Shown one piece after another: positions 1 through 5,741 of a stretch of DNA of 6,156 nucleotides (positions are counted from its first letter, which is position 1; each line of letters begins with the position of its first letter). The stretch covers positions 1-6,156 of the forward strand of contig JAEYTW010000672.1 of the NCBI GenBank assembly GCA_023433835.1. Direction: 5' to 3'. Both the position numbers and the translations under genes were made by a program. The notes under the pieces were generated by a model that was given only the letters and a program-made list of their open reading frames with translations, had not been told where the DNA came from and did not search any database. This DNA is from Pseudomonadota bacterium (GTDB lineage: Bacteria; Pseudomonadota; Alphaproteobacteria; Ferrovibrionales; Ferrovibrionaceae).

Positions 1-851
1 ACGCCGGCGTGCGCATCGCCGGCGACGTCCTCAACCGGGTGGCGAGCCCGCGGCACGAACGGCTGCTGCGCGGCGCGCTCGACGGCATGCCGGTATTCGG
101 CGCGATCCCGCGCGATGCCGCGCTGGCCTTGCCGTCGCGCCATCTCGGCCTGGTGCAGGCGGAAGAGGCGCCCGACCTCGACGCCTTCGTCGCCCATGCG
201 GCACGGGTCGTGCGCGATCATTGCGACCTCGCCGCCATCGCTGCCGCGGCACGGCCGACCACCCTGGCGCGGCCCGATGCGCCGGCCGTGCTGCCGCCGC
301 TCGGCCAGCGGATCGCCGTTGCCTCCGACGTGGCTTTCCGCTTTGCCTATCCCCATCTGCTCGACGGCTGGCGCCGTGCCGGGGCGGAGATCCGGCCGTT
401 CTCGCCGCTGGCCGACGAAGCGCCCGACGGCGATGCGGTCTACCTGCCCGGCGGCTATCCGGAGCTGCATGCCGGGCGGCTGGCGGCGGCGTCGCGGTTC
501 CTGGCCGGCCTGGCCCGGATCCCGGTGGTCTATGGCGAATGCGGCGGCTACATGGTGCTGGGGCAGGGATTGATCGATGCCGGCGGCGCGCGCCACCGGA
601 TGGCCGGGCTGCTGCCGGTCGAAACGAGCTTCGCCAGCCGCCGCCTGCATCTCGGCTATCGCCTGGCGGAGAGCGCGGCCGGCACGCCGTTCGGCCCGGC
701 AGGCATGGCGTTCCGTGCCCACGAATTCCATTATGCGTCCGTGGTGTCCGGTGATGGCATCGAACCGGCCTTCCGCATCGACGGCCATGCCGTCGGCGCG
801 CGGGCCGGCGGCGTGTTCGGTTCCTTCCTGCATCTGATCGACGTGGCCTGA
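1..851 (+). CDS. cobB: Cobyrinate / hydrogenobyrinate a,c-diamide synthase, C-terminal part (5' end outside window)
   Basis: ATP- and glutamine-dependent amidation of the a and c side chains of the corrin ring in cytoplasmic cobalamin synthesis. The reading frame (first full codon at base 3) is open to the window edge, and the GTG at base 9 lies inside the conserved GDVLNRVASPRHERLL segment, so it is not the real start. About 283 residues are visible, against roughly 430-460 for the family; the N-terminal ATP-binding part is missing. Counting from the GTG, the end of the synthetase domain holds GAIPRD and LPSRHLGL (residues 31-48). The class I glutamine amidotransferase domain follows: LPGGYPELHA (146-155), the nucleophile elbow YGECGGYMVLG with Cys178, and the HEFHY motif (238-242) carrying the triad His. 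It ends in GGVFGSFLH, as the family does. CobB (aerobic) and CbiA (anaerobic) are homologues; the neighbours and the sequence flavour favour CobB. The stop overlaps the next start by one base. Confidence 0.95.
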   Translation, partial: AGVRIAGDVLNRVASPRHERLLRGALDGMPVFGAIPRDAALALPSRHLGLVQAEEAPDLDAFVAHAARVVRDHCDLAAIAAAARPTTLARPDAPAVLPPLGQRIAVASDVAFRFAYPHLLDGWRRAGAEIRPFSPLADEAPDGDAVYLPGGYPELHAGRLAAASRFLAGLARIPVVYGECGGYMVLGQGLIDAGGARHRMAGLLPVETSFASRRLHLGYRLAESAAGTPFGPAGMAFRAHEFHYASVVSGDGIEPAFRIDGHAVGARAGGVFGSFLHLIDVA

Positions 852-1795
852 TGACCGAAACCCTGCAGCACGGCGGCCGCCTGTCGGATGCGGCGCGCGA
901 CTACGGAATTCCGCGCAGCCAGTGGCTCGACCTGTCGACCGGCATCAACCCGCTGCCGTATCCGATCCCGGCGCTGGCGCCCGAGGCCTGGACGCGCCTG
1001 CCCGATCCCGCCGACCTCAAGTCGCTCGAGCAGGTGGCGGCCCGGGCCTATGGCGCCGCCTGCATCGTGGCGGCCCCGGGCACCCAGGCGCTGATCCAGA
1101 TGCTGCCCACGGTACTGCGCCCGGCCAGCGCCTCGATCCCCCAGCCGACCTATGGCGAGCATCTCGCGGCCTGGGCCGATATTCCCAAGGTGCCGGTCGA
1201 CGAAGCCGAGCTGGCCGTGCTGGTCAACCCGAACAACCCTGACGGCCGCCGCCGGCCGCGGGACGAGATCGAGGGCCTGCTTGCCGCCGGCACCACCGTC
1301 GTGGTCGACGAATCCTTTGCCGACGTGGATCCGGAGATCAGCGTTGCCGGCCTGCGCCGGCCGGGCCTGGTCGTGCTGCGCTCCTTCGGCAAGTTCTTTG
1401 GCTTGGCCGGGCTGCGGCTCGGCTTTGCCATGGGCGATCCGGCAATCGTCGAAGCCTTGCGCCGCCGCCTGGGCCCCTGGGCCGTGCCGGGCCCCGCGCT
1501 GGCGATCGGCCAGGCGGCCCTGGCCGATGACGGCTGGATCGGCGGGGCGCGCCTTCGGCTGGCCGCCGATGCCGAACGGCTCGACGCGCTGTTGCGGGCG
1601 GGCGGCTGCGAGATCGTCGGCGGCACCAGCCTGTTCCGGCTGATCCGCCATGCCGATGCCGGCGGCCTGCACCGGCGCCTCGCGCGGGCCGGCGTCTGGA
1701 CCCGGACGTTCGACTATGCGCCGAACTGGCTGCGCTTCGGCCTGCCGGGCCGGACCGACGATTGGCGCCGGCTGGCGGCCGCCCTCGATGGGTGA
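851..1795 (+). CDS. cobC: L-threonine-O-3-phosphate decarboxylase (CobC of Pseudomonas denitrificans, CobD of Salmonella)
   Basis: PLP enzyme of aminotransferase fold class I. It decarboxylates threonine phosphate to (R)-1-aminopropan-2-ol phosphate, the linker between the corrin ring and the nucleotide loop. At 314 residues it is slightly shorter than characterised members (about 330-360). The start is supported by the family N-terminus HGGRLSDAARDYG followed by WLDLSTGINPLPYP (residues 25-38). Other landmarks are VNPNNPDG (125-132), VVDESFADVDPE (151-162) and the PLP-lysine motif SFGKFFGLAGLRLGF with Lys181. WLRFGLPG (293-300) carries the C-terminal arginine expected to hold the substrate acid group. 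The ATG shares one base with the cobB stop, and no clear Shine-Dalgarno sequence is visible, so reinitiation from cobB is likely. Gene names are swapped between organisms; I use the CobC naming because the partner genes are of the aerobic type. A general histidinol-phosphate aminotransferase is unlikely in this context. Confidence 0.94.
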   Translation: MTETLQHGGRLSDAARDYGIPRSQWLDLSTGINPLPYPIPALAPEAWTRLPDPADLKSLEQVAARAYGAACIVAAPGTQALIQMLPTVLRPASASIPQPTYGEHLAAWADIPKVPVDEAELAVLVNPNNPDGRRRPRDEIEGLLAAGTTVVVDESFADVDPEISVAGLRRPGLVVLRSFGKFFGLAGLRLGFAMGDPAIVEALRRRLGPWAVPGPALAIGQAALADDGWIGGARLRLAADAERLDALLRAGGCEIVGGTSLFRLIRHADAGGLHRRLARAGVWTRTFDYAPNWLRFGLPGRTDDWRRLAAALDG

Positions 1796-2699
1796 TCCCC
1801 GCCTGCTGGCGCTGGCCCTGGTGCTCGATGCCGCGCTCGGCGATCCCTATTGGCTGTGGACCAAGGTGCCGCATCCGGTGACGCTGTTCGGCCGCGCCAT
1901 CGCCTGGCTCGAACGCCGGATGAACCGCGTCGCCGATACGCCGCGGGCCAGGCGGATCGCCGGTGTCGCGCTGCTCGCGATCCTGCTGGTGCCGCTGACG
2001 CTGATCGGCGCCAAGGTCTCGGGCCCGATCGTCGATGTCGTCATCGTGACCGTGCTGATCGCGCAACGCAGCCTCTACGATCACGTCAGGGCCGTGGCCG
2101 ATGCCGACGGCCTGGCCGAAGCGCGCATCGCCGTCGGCCGCATCGTCGGCCGCGATCCCGCGACGCTCGACCAGGCGGGGGTGGCGCGCGCCGCCATCGA
2201 ATCCTGCGCCGAAAGCCTGTCGGACGGCATCGTCGCGCCGGTCTTCTGGTACGCGCTGGCCGGGTTGCCTGGGATCCTCGCCTACAAGCTGGTCAACACC
2301 GCCGATTCGATGATCGGCCACAAGGATGCGCGCTACATCGATTTCGGCTGGGCCGCCGCGCGGCTCGACGATGTGATGAACCTGATCCCCGCGCGCGCCG
2401 CCGGGTTGATGATCGCGCTGGTCTCGCGCCGCTTCCTCGACGTCGCCGCGATCATGCGCCGCGACGCGCCGCAGCATGATTCACCCAATGCCGGCTGGCC
2501 GGAGGCGGCGATGGCGGCAAGCCTCGGCCTGGCCCTCGGCGGCCCGCGCATCTATGACGGCGAGCGCCACGAGGGGCCCTGGTACAACGGCGAAGGCCGC
2601 CAGGCGGCGACGCAGGCCGACATCCGGGCCAGCCTGCGTCTCCTGGTTGGGGCCTGTCTCGTTCAGTTCGCCGCGGTGGCGCTGATCGCGCTGGTCTGA
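1788..2699 (+). CDS. cobD: Adenosylcobinamide-phosphate synthase (CbiB family; CobD of Pseudomonas denitrificans)
   Basis: Integral membrane protein that joins aminopropanol phosphate, the product of the preceding gene, to the f side chain of adenosylcobyric acid. The chosen ATG gives 303 residues and the family's usual N-terminus, LDAALGDP (13-20) with HPV at 29-31. A longer frame upstream to 1650 only reads through the decarboxylase gene in another frame. Conserved blocks are ESLSDGIVAPVFW (142-154), YKLVNTADSMIGHKD (166-180), FGWAAARLDDVMNLIPAR (186-203) and SPNAGWPEAAMAASLG (232-247), followed by GGPRIYDGE (251-259). Hydrophobic spans lie near 57-74, 80-93, 151-165, 202-213 and 284-303. 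It overlaps the preceding gene by eight bases (start inside the codons before the TGA), which suggests coupled translation. It is the last gene of the operon; its stop touches the stop of the convergent gene. Confidence 0.95.
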   Translation: MGDPRLLALALVLDAALGDPYWLWTKVPHPVTLFGRAIAWLERRMNRVADTPRARRIAGVALLAILLVPLTLIGAKVSGPIVDVVIVTVLIAQRSLYDHVRAVADADGLAEARIAVGRIVGRDPATLDQAGVARAAIESCAESLSDGIVAPVFWYALAGLPGILAYKLVNTADSMIGHKDARYIDFGWAAARLDDVMNLIPARAAGLMIALVSRRFLDVAAIMRRDAPQHDSPNAGWPEAAMAASLGLALGGPRIYDGERHEGPWYNGEGRQAATQADIRASLRLLVGACLVQFAAVALIALV

Positions 2700-3659
2700 T
2701 CAGGCCGGCCCGAGCTCGCTGACGATCCGGCGGTCGCGGTTCAGATCGATCGTCAGGCCATCGGGGCCGAGGGGGTCGAGCGTGTAGCCCAATGCCTTGG
2801 CGGCGCGTTGCGTCGCCGCTGTCCCGGCGGCCTTGCGCAGGGCGCCGTCGATACGGGCCGCGGTGTCGGCCGGCATGCCCGGCGGCCCGAAGATACCCAG
2901 CGCCAGGGTGAATGACAGCTTGGGCGCGGCGGCCAGTTCGGCCAGGGTCGGGGTCGCCGGGAATTTCGGCGACCGCTTGGCCCCGCTGGTCACCAGCGGG
3001 CGCAGTTGGGGATGGCGGGCGGCCATCTGCGCGAAGATGTTGGTGGCAAAGATCGCCGCATCGGCCTTGCCGGCGGCAATCTGGGCCAGCGCCGCCTCCT
3101 GGCTTTCCACCGCTGCCAGTTCCAGCGCAAAGCCGCCGCGCCGGGCGACGACCTGGCCGAACAGGCCATGGGCGCTGCGGGTGCCGAGCGTGGCGACGCG
3201 GACGCTGCGCCCGGGCGCGATCGCGGCGATGCCGGCCAAGCCCTTGCCCAGCGCGCCGGCCGGGCCGATCAGGGCGAAGCTGTCGCCGCGGGTCAGCTTG
3301 GTTACCGGGGCGAAGCGGCCCGGATCGACATCCTTGTTCCAGTAGGCCGGATAGGCGGCAAGCAGCGGATTGGCCGACAGCAGCAGGTCGTTGGCCGTGC
3401 CGGGCAGGCGATAGACGTGCTCGATCGGCGATGGCACCTCGGGCCGGCTGCCGAAGGGTACGACCGTCGCGGGCATGTTCAGCGACGCGCGCAGCGACGG
3501 CAGCAGCAATTCGGCCAACCTGACCGTCGGCCGCGACGGAATGGCCACCCAAAGGCGAAGGCCATCCTCGGCCCGGGCCGGCGCGGCCATGCTCAGAGCA
3601 GCGGCGGCGCCGAGGATGAAACCGCGGCGGTCGACGGCAAACGATGTGGTCACGATCAT
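2700..3659 (-). CDS. Bug-family (TctC-like) periplasmic solute-binding protein, atypical, with Tat-like signal peptide
   Basis: Likely an extracytoplasmic receptor of the tripartite tricarboxylate transporter type; the ligand is unknown. At 319 residues it has the usual length. The N-terminus has twin arginines in DRRGFILG (10-17), a hydrophobic stretch and a cleavage site after APARA (26-30), resembling a Tat signal. Family resemblance is clearest in the second half: TSGAKRSPKFPATPTLAEL (224-242), FGPPGMPADTAARIDGALRKA (257-277) and KALGYTLDPLGPDGL (288-302). The first ligand loop, usually PGGxTD, is replaced by AIPSRPTVRLAE (39-50), so the customary ligand Asp is not seen. No TctA/TctB membrane partners lie nearby. 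Six G's directly precede the ATG, too close for a normal ribosome site; a GTG two codons in (3651-3653) would have six-base spacing and keeps the signal peptide. Family assignment is good, function unknown. Confidence 0.85.
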   Translation of the reverse strand: MIVTTSFAVDRRGFILGAAAALSMAAPARAEDGLRLWVAIPSRPTVRLAELLLPSLRASLNMPATVVPFGSRPEVPSPIEHVYRLPGTANDLLLSANPLLAAYPAYWNKDVDPGRFAPVTKLTRGDSFALIGPAGALGKGLAGIAAIAPGRSVRVATLGTRSAHGLFGQVVARRGGFALELAAVESQEAALAQIAAGKADAAIFATNIFAQMAARHPQLRPLVTSGAKRSPKFPATPTLAELAAAPKLSFTLALGIFGPPGMPADTAARIDGALRKAAGTAATQRAAKALGYTLDPLGPDGLTIDLNRDRRIVSELGPA

Positions 3660-3665
3660 CCCCCC
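3651..3665 (-). promoter_or_regulatory. G-rich candidate ribosome binding site that may favour a GTG start
   Basis: On the minus strand a run of six G's (3660-3665) abuts the ATG at 3657-3659. With the in-frame GTG at 3651-3653 as start, the spacing becomes six bases, which is normal. The choice changes the protein by only two residues and leaves the signal peptide intact. This is inference from spacing only. Confidence 0.35.
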
Positions 3666-3690
3666 GAAAGAACCAGGCGGATGATTAGGC

Positions 3691-3722
3691 CCTGTGGCGC
3701 GGGCGCTTGCAAGCCTGTGGCG
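3691..3722. repeat. Nine-base direct repeat flanking a ten-base palindrome
   Basis: CCTGTGGCG occurs at 3691-3699 and again at 3714-3722, 23 bases start to start. Between them, sharing one base with the second copy, is the perfect palindrome GCTTGCAAGC (3705-3714). The unit lies between the DUF6356-like gene and the Bug gene, about 30-60 bases upstream of the Bug start, where an operator could sit. The second repeat copy begins before and reaches the last codons' edge of the DUF6356-like gene at 3725. There is no T-run, so a simple terminator is not supported. The role is unknown. Confidence 0.5.
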
Positions 3723-3724
3723 GT

Positions 3725-3973
3725 TCAGCGCGCGCCGACGGCGCCGGCCTCGGTGGCGGTGCGGGCCGCGCGATGGCGGTTGGTCACCATCCGCTCATAC
3801 AGATGGCTGATGGTGCGCGACCCATTGGTCACGAACAGGAACGGCAGCACCGCGTGGATCAGGCACAGGACGCCGGCGCCGATCATGCGCAGGCCGAAAT
3901 AGGTCGCGCTGCCGAAATGCTCGCCATAGGTCTCGCCGACCGCGGCCGGATGTTTGGTGAACGACAGTTCCAT
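3725..3973 (-). CDS. Small single-span membrane protein, DUF6356-like
   Basis: Protein of 82 residues, function unknown. The N-terminal HPAAVGETYGEHF (8-20), a hydrophobic segment from about 28 to 48 (RMIGAGVLCLIHAVLPFLF) and a following TNGSRTISHLYERM (49-62) match my recollection of the DUF6356 family, short proteins found mostly in alphaproteobacteria. The C-terminal 20 residues are basic then Ala-rich and look non-conserved. The start is supported by AGGGAG on the minus strand (3982-3987), eight bases before the ATG. It is divergent from the Lrp-type regulator across 136 bases and lies 65 bases upstream of the Bug gene on the same strand, so it could be co-transcribed with that gene or controlled by the regulator. 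Both relations are inferred from layout. The family name is from memory; the membrane segment is seen directly. Confidence 0.8.
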   Translation of the reverse strand: MELSFTKHPAAVGETYGEHFGSATYFGLRMIGAGVLCLIHAVLPFLFVTNGSRTISHLYERMVTNRHRAARTATEAGAVGAR

Positions 3974-4012
3974 CTCGCCAACTCCCTGATTTCCTTCGTT
4001 GAATCAGGATAG

Positions 4013-4035
4013 CCGGCCGATGCCGGAATGTTTTT
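4013..4035 (+). other. Short hairpin followed by a T-run in the divergent spacer
   Basis: CCGGC (4013-4017) and GCCGG (4022-4026) can pair over a four-base loop, and a run of five T's follows at 4031-4035. In plus orientation this has the outline of a weak intrinsic terminator, but the stem is only five pairs and no plus-strand gene ends nearby. It could instead be a leader hairpin for the minus-strand gene, or chance in GC-rich DNA. Confidence 0.2.
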
Positions 4036-4050
4036 GCGTTATCGGTTGGG

Positions 4051-4070
4051 CTTGCACCATTCCTTGCAAG
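4051..4070. promoter_or_regulatory. Candidate operator: CTTGCA inverted/direct repeat upstream of the Lrp-type gene
   Basis: CTTGCA (4051-4056) pairs with TGCAAG (4065-4070) as a six-base inverted repeat with an eight-base centre. CTTGCA also recurs directly at 4063-4068, and the right half forms the eight-base palindrome CTTGCAAG (4063-4070). A further CTTGCA lies at 4105-4110, running into the ATG of the regulator. Lrp/AsnC proteins commonly regulate their own promoters through dyad sites, so autoregulation is a fair guess, but this motif is not a known consensus. Confidence 0.4.
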
Positions 4071-4083
4071 CTGTTCCTATGAT
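4052..4083 (+). promoter_or_regulatory. Weak candidate promoter for the Lrp-type regulator
   Basis: TATGAT (4078-4083) fits the -10 consensus at five of six positions. The nearest -35-like hexamer, TTGCAC (4052-4057), is 20 bases away, longer than the preferred 16-18. Transcription would begin near 4090, giving a leader of about 20 bases that includes the Shine-Dalgarno sequence AGGGGGA (4093-4099). The -35 lies inside the dyad described above, which would suit repression. Confidence 0.22.
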
Positions 4084-4109
4084 CGGGTCTTCAGGGGGAA
4101 AATTCTTGC

Positions 4110-4568
4110 ATGGATGCCGTCGACCGTAGAATCCTGGCCTGCCTGCAGGAGGATGCCCAGATGCCGCTGGAGGCGCTGGCCGAGCGCGTCGGGCTGTCGC
4201 CCTCGCCCTGCTGGCGGCGCATCCAGAAGCTGGAGGCGCAAGGGGTGATCAGGAAGCGCGTGGCGCTGCTCGACCCCGACAAGCTCAATGTCGGGGTGAC
4301 CGTGTTCGTCGCCGTCCGCACCAACCGCCACGACATGGAATGGGCCGAACAGTTCTGCCGCGCGGTTTCCGACATCCCCGAGGTGGTCGAATTCTACCGG
4401 ATGAGCGGCGAGACCGACTACCTGCTGCGCGTCGTCGTGCCCAATATCGCGGCCTATGACGCCGTCTACAAACGCCTGATCAAGACCGCGAGCCTTTACG
4501 ACGTCTCCTCGAACTTCGCGATGGAGCGCATCAAGTACACGACGGCGCTGCCGGTCGACTACGCCTGA
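4110..4568 (+). CDS. Lrp/AsnC family transcriptional regulator, DecR (YbaO)-like
   Basis: Cytoplasmic DNA-binding regulator of 152 residues, the usual family length. The helix-turn-helix occupies roughly residues 2-50, with LEALAERVGLSPSPCWRRIQ (20-39) as the recognition unit. The RAM effector domain spans about 64-142, including the turn MSGETDYLLRVVV (98-110). The segments VALLDPDKLNVG (51-62), EFYRMSGETDYLLRV (94-108) and NFAMERIKYTTALPV (135-149) closely resemble, from memory, E. coli DecR/YbaO, the cysteine-responsive regulator of cysteine detoxification. The effector here is not known. The ATG is preceded by AGGGGGA with ten-base spacing. It is divergent from the DUF6356-like gene, a common arrangement for a regulator and its target, and its spacer holds candidate operator repeats. 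The Fic gene begins about 54 bases downstream and appears to have its own promoter. Confidence 0.93.
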   Translation: MDAVDRRILACLQEDAQMPLEALAERVGLSPSPCWRRIQKLEAQGVIRKRVALLDPDKLNVGVTVFVAVRTNRHDMEWAEQFCRAVSDIPEVVEFYRMSGETDYLLRVVVPNIAAYDAVYKRLIKTASLYDVSSNFAMERIKYTTALPVDYA

Positions 4569-4571
4569 AAC

Positions 4572-4600
4572 TTGCCCATGCGGTGATTAGCGGCCATAAT
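4572..4600 (+). promoter_or_regulatory. Sigma70-like promoter for the Fic gene
   Basis: TTGCCC (4572-4577) and CATAAT (4595-4600) are separated by exactly 17 bases, matching the consensus at four and five of six positions. The site lies in the short gap after the regulator stop (4566-4568). Transcription would start near 4607, leaving a leader of only about 10-16 bases before the candidate starts GTG 4617 or ATG 4623. It is the best promoter match I found in the window. Confidence 0.5.
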
Positions 4601-4622
4601 CTCCGCAGCATACGCGGTGAAT

Positions 4623-5741
4623 ATGGTCGTCTATATCCACGAGCAACCGGATTGGCCGGCATTCCGATGGGATGTCGCGCGGCTGGCCGAGCCGTTGGCG
4701 GCCGTGAGTCGTCGGCAGGGCCGCATTGCCGGCCGCATGGCAGGGCTGGGCTTTCGACTGCGGGCCGAAGCCGAATTGGCAATGTTGACCGAGGATGTCG
4801 TCAAGACCAGCGCGATTGAGGGCGAAATCCTCGATCGCGGCCAGGTGCGTTCGTCGATTGCCCGCAGACTGGGCATCGATATTGCCGGCCTGACGCCTGC
4901 CGACCGCAACGTCGATGGCGTGGTCGAGATGACGCTCGACGCCACGCGCAACTGCGCCGGCCGGCTGACGGCCGATCGCCTGCAGGGCTGGCAGGCTTCG
5001 TTGTTTCCCGGCGGGCGCAGCGGTATGAGCCGGGTTGTCACCGCCGCGTGGCGCGACGATCGCAACGGCCCGATGCAGGTCGTGTCCGGCCCGTTGGGTC
5101 GCGAGCGCATCCACTACCAGGCACCGGCGGCGGATCGTCTCGATGTGGAGATGGCCGCTTTCCTCGCCTGGTTCGAAAACGGACGAACGCTCGATCCCGT
5201 GCTCAAGGCCGGCCTCGCACACCTCTGGTTTGTCACCATCCATCCTTTCGAGGATGGCAATGGCCGCATCGCCCGCGCCATCGCCGACCTGGCGCTGGCG
5301 CGGGCCGAGGGCAGCCCGCAGCGCTTCTACAGCATGTCGGCCCAGATCCGGCAGGAGCGCTCAGCCTATTACGGGCAGCTCGAGGCGACGCAGCAAGGCG
5401 ATGTTGACGTCACGGCCTGGCTGGAATGGTTTCTCGGCTGTCTTGATCGCGCGATCGCCGGTGCCGAAAAGCTTCTGGAAGCCGTGCTGGCCAAGGCACG
5501 GTTCTGGGAGGCCCATGCCGAGACCCGCTTCAATGAGCGCCAGCGCAAGGTGCTCAATCGGTTGCTCGACGGCTTCGAGGGCAAGCTGACCACGTCACGT
5601 TGGGCCGCGCTGACCAAGACGTCGCAGGACACGGCGCTGCGCGACATCGACGACCTGCTGCGACGCGACGTGCTGGTCAGGGACGGCGCCGGCGGGCGCA
5701 GCACCAGCTATTCGCTGCGCCCTTTGCCGGCCGCCTCGTAG
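4623..5741 (+). CDS. Fic family protein with DUF4172 N-terminus and C-terminal winged helix (probable AMP-transferase)
   Basis: Probable protein adenylyltransferase (AMPylator); the target is unknown. From the ATG at 4623 it has 372 residues. The DUF4172 part covers about 4-80, beginning EQPDWPAFRWD, and holds TSAIEG (62-67), which fits the inhibitory pattern [S/T]xxxE[G/N] with Glu66, placing it among Fic proteins with an N-terminal inhibitory helix. The beta-hairpin flap region lies near GPMQVVSGPLGRERIHY (149-165). The core motif HPFEDGNGRIAR (207-218) is complete, including the catalytic His. A winged helix follows from NERQRKVLNRLL to RSTSYSL (304-364). A GTG at 4617 is an alternative start; neither has a good Shine-Dalgarno sequence (only GGTGA, two bases before the ATG). 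Base composition in the first part is less GC-rich than the cob genes by eye. No antitoxin-like small gene is adjacent, in line with the built-in inhibitory motif. Confidence 0.94.
   Translation: MVVYIHEQPDWPAFRWDVARLAEPLAAVSRRQGRIAGRMAGLGFRLRAEAELAMLTEDVVKTSAIEGEILDRGQVRSSIARRLGIDIAGLTPADRNVDGVVEMTLDATRNCAGRLTADRLQGWQASLFPGGRSGMSRVVTAAWRDDRNGPMQVVSGPLGRERIHYQAPAADRLDVEMAAFLAWFENGRTLDPVLKAGLAHLWFVTIHPFEDGNGRIARAIADLALARAEGSPQRFYSMSAQIRQERSAYYGQLEATQQGDVDVTAWLEWFLGCLDRAIAGAEKLLEAVLAKARFWEAHAETRFNERQRKVLNRLLDGFEGKLTTSRWAALTKTSQDTALRDIDDLLRRDVLVRDGAGGRSTSYSLRPLPAAS

Noticed and set aside
1..851. Cobalamin riboswitch for the operon
   Set aside because: The window opens inside cobB, so any leader lies upstream and cannot be seen; no riboswitch-like region occurs before the other genes.
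731..1672. Minus-strand open frame of 313 codons across cobB and cobC
   Set aside because: It is antisense to strongly conserved enzyme motifs and has a composition typical of shadow frames.
1338..2477. Long minus-strand open frame of 379 codons, longer than the CbiB-type gene it overlaps
   Set aside because: Its translation is Arg/Gly/Pro-rich with no recognisable motif, and it is antisense to two genes with clear family blocks. Such frames are expected at this GC content.
2452..3552. Minus-strand open frame of 366 codons overlapping the Bug gene in another frame
   Set aside because: The Bug frame has a signal peptide and family motifs; this one is a low-complexity shadow.
3660..3724. Intrinsic terminator for the DUF6356-like gene at the GCTTGCAAGC palindrome
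   Set aside because: The arms are only five bases with no loop, and no T-run follows on the minus strand.
3006..3902. Plus-strand open frame of 298 codons antisense to the Bug and DUF6356-like genes
   Set aside because: It spans two well-supported minus-strand genes and shows no domain, and no ribosome site was noticed.
4569..4622. Small antitoxin gene before the Fic gene
   Set aside because: The gap is only about 50 bases, with no start, ribosome site or frame of useful size; the inhibitory motif is inside the Fic protein itself.
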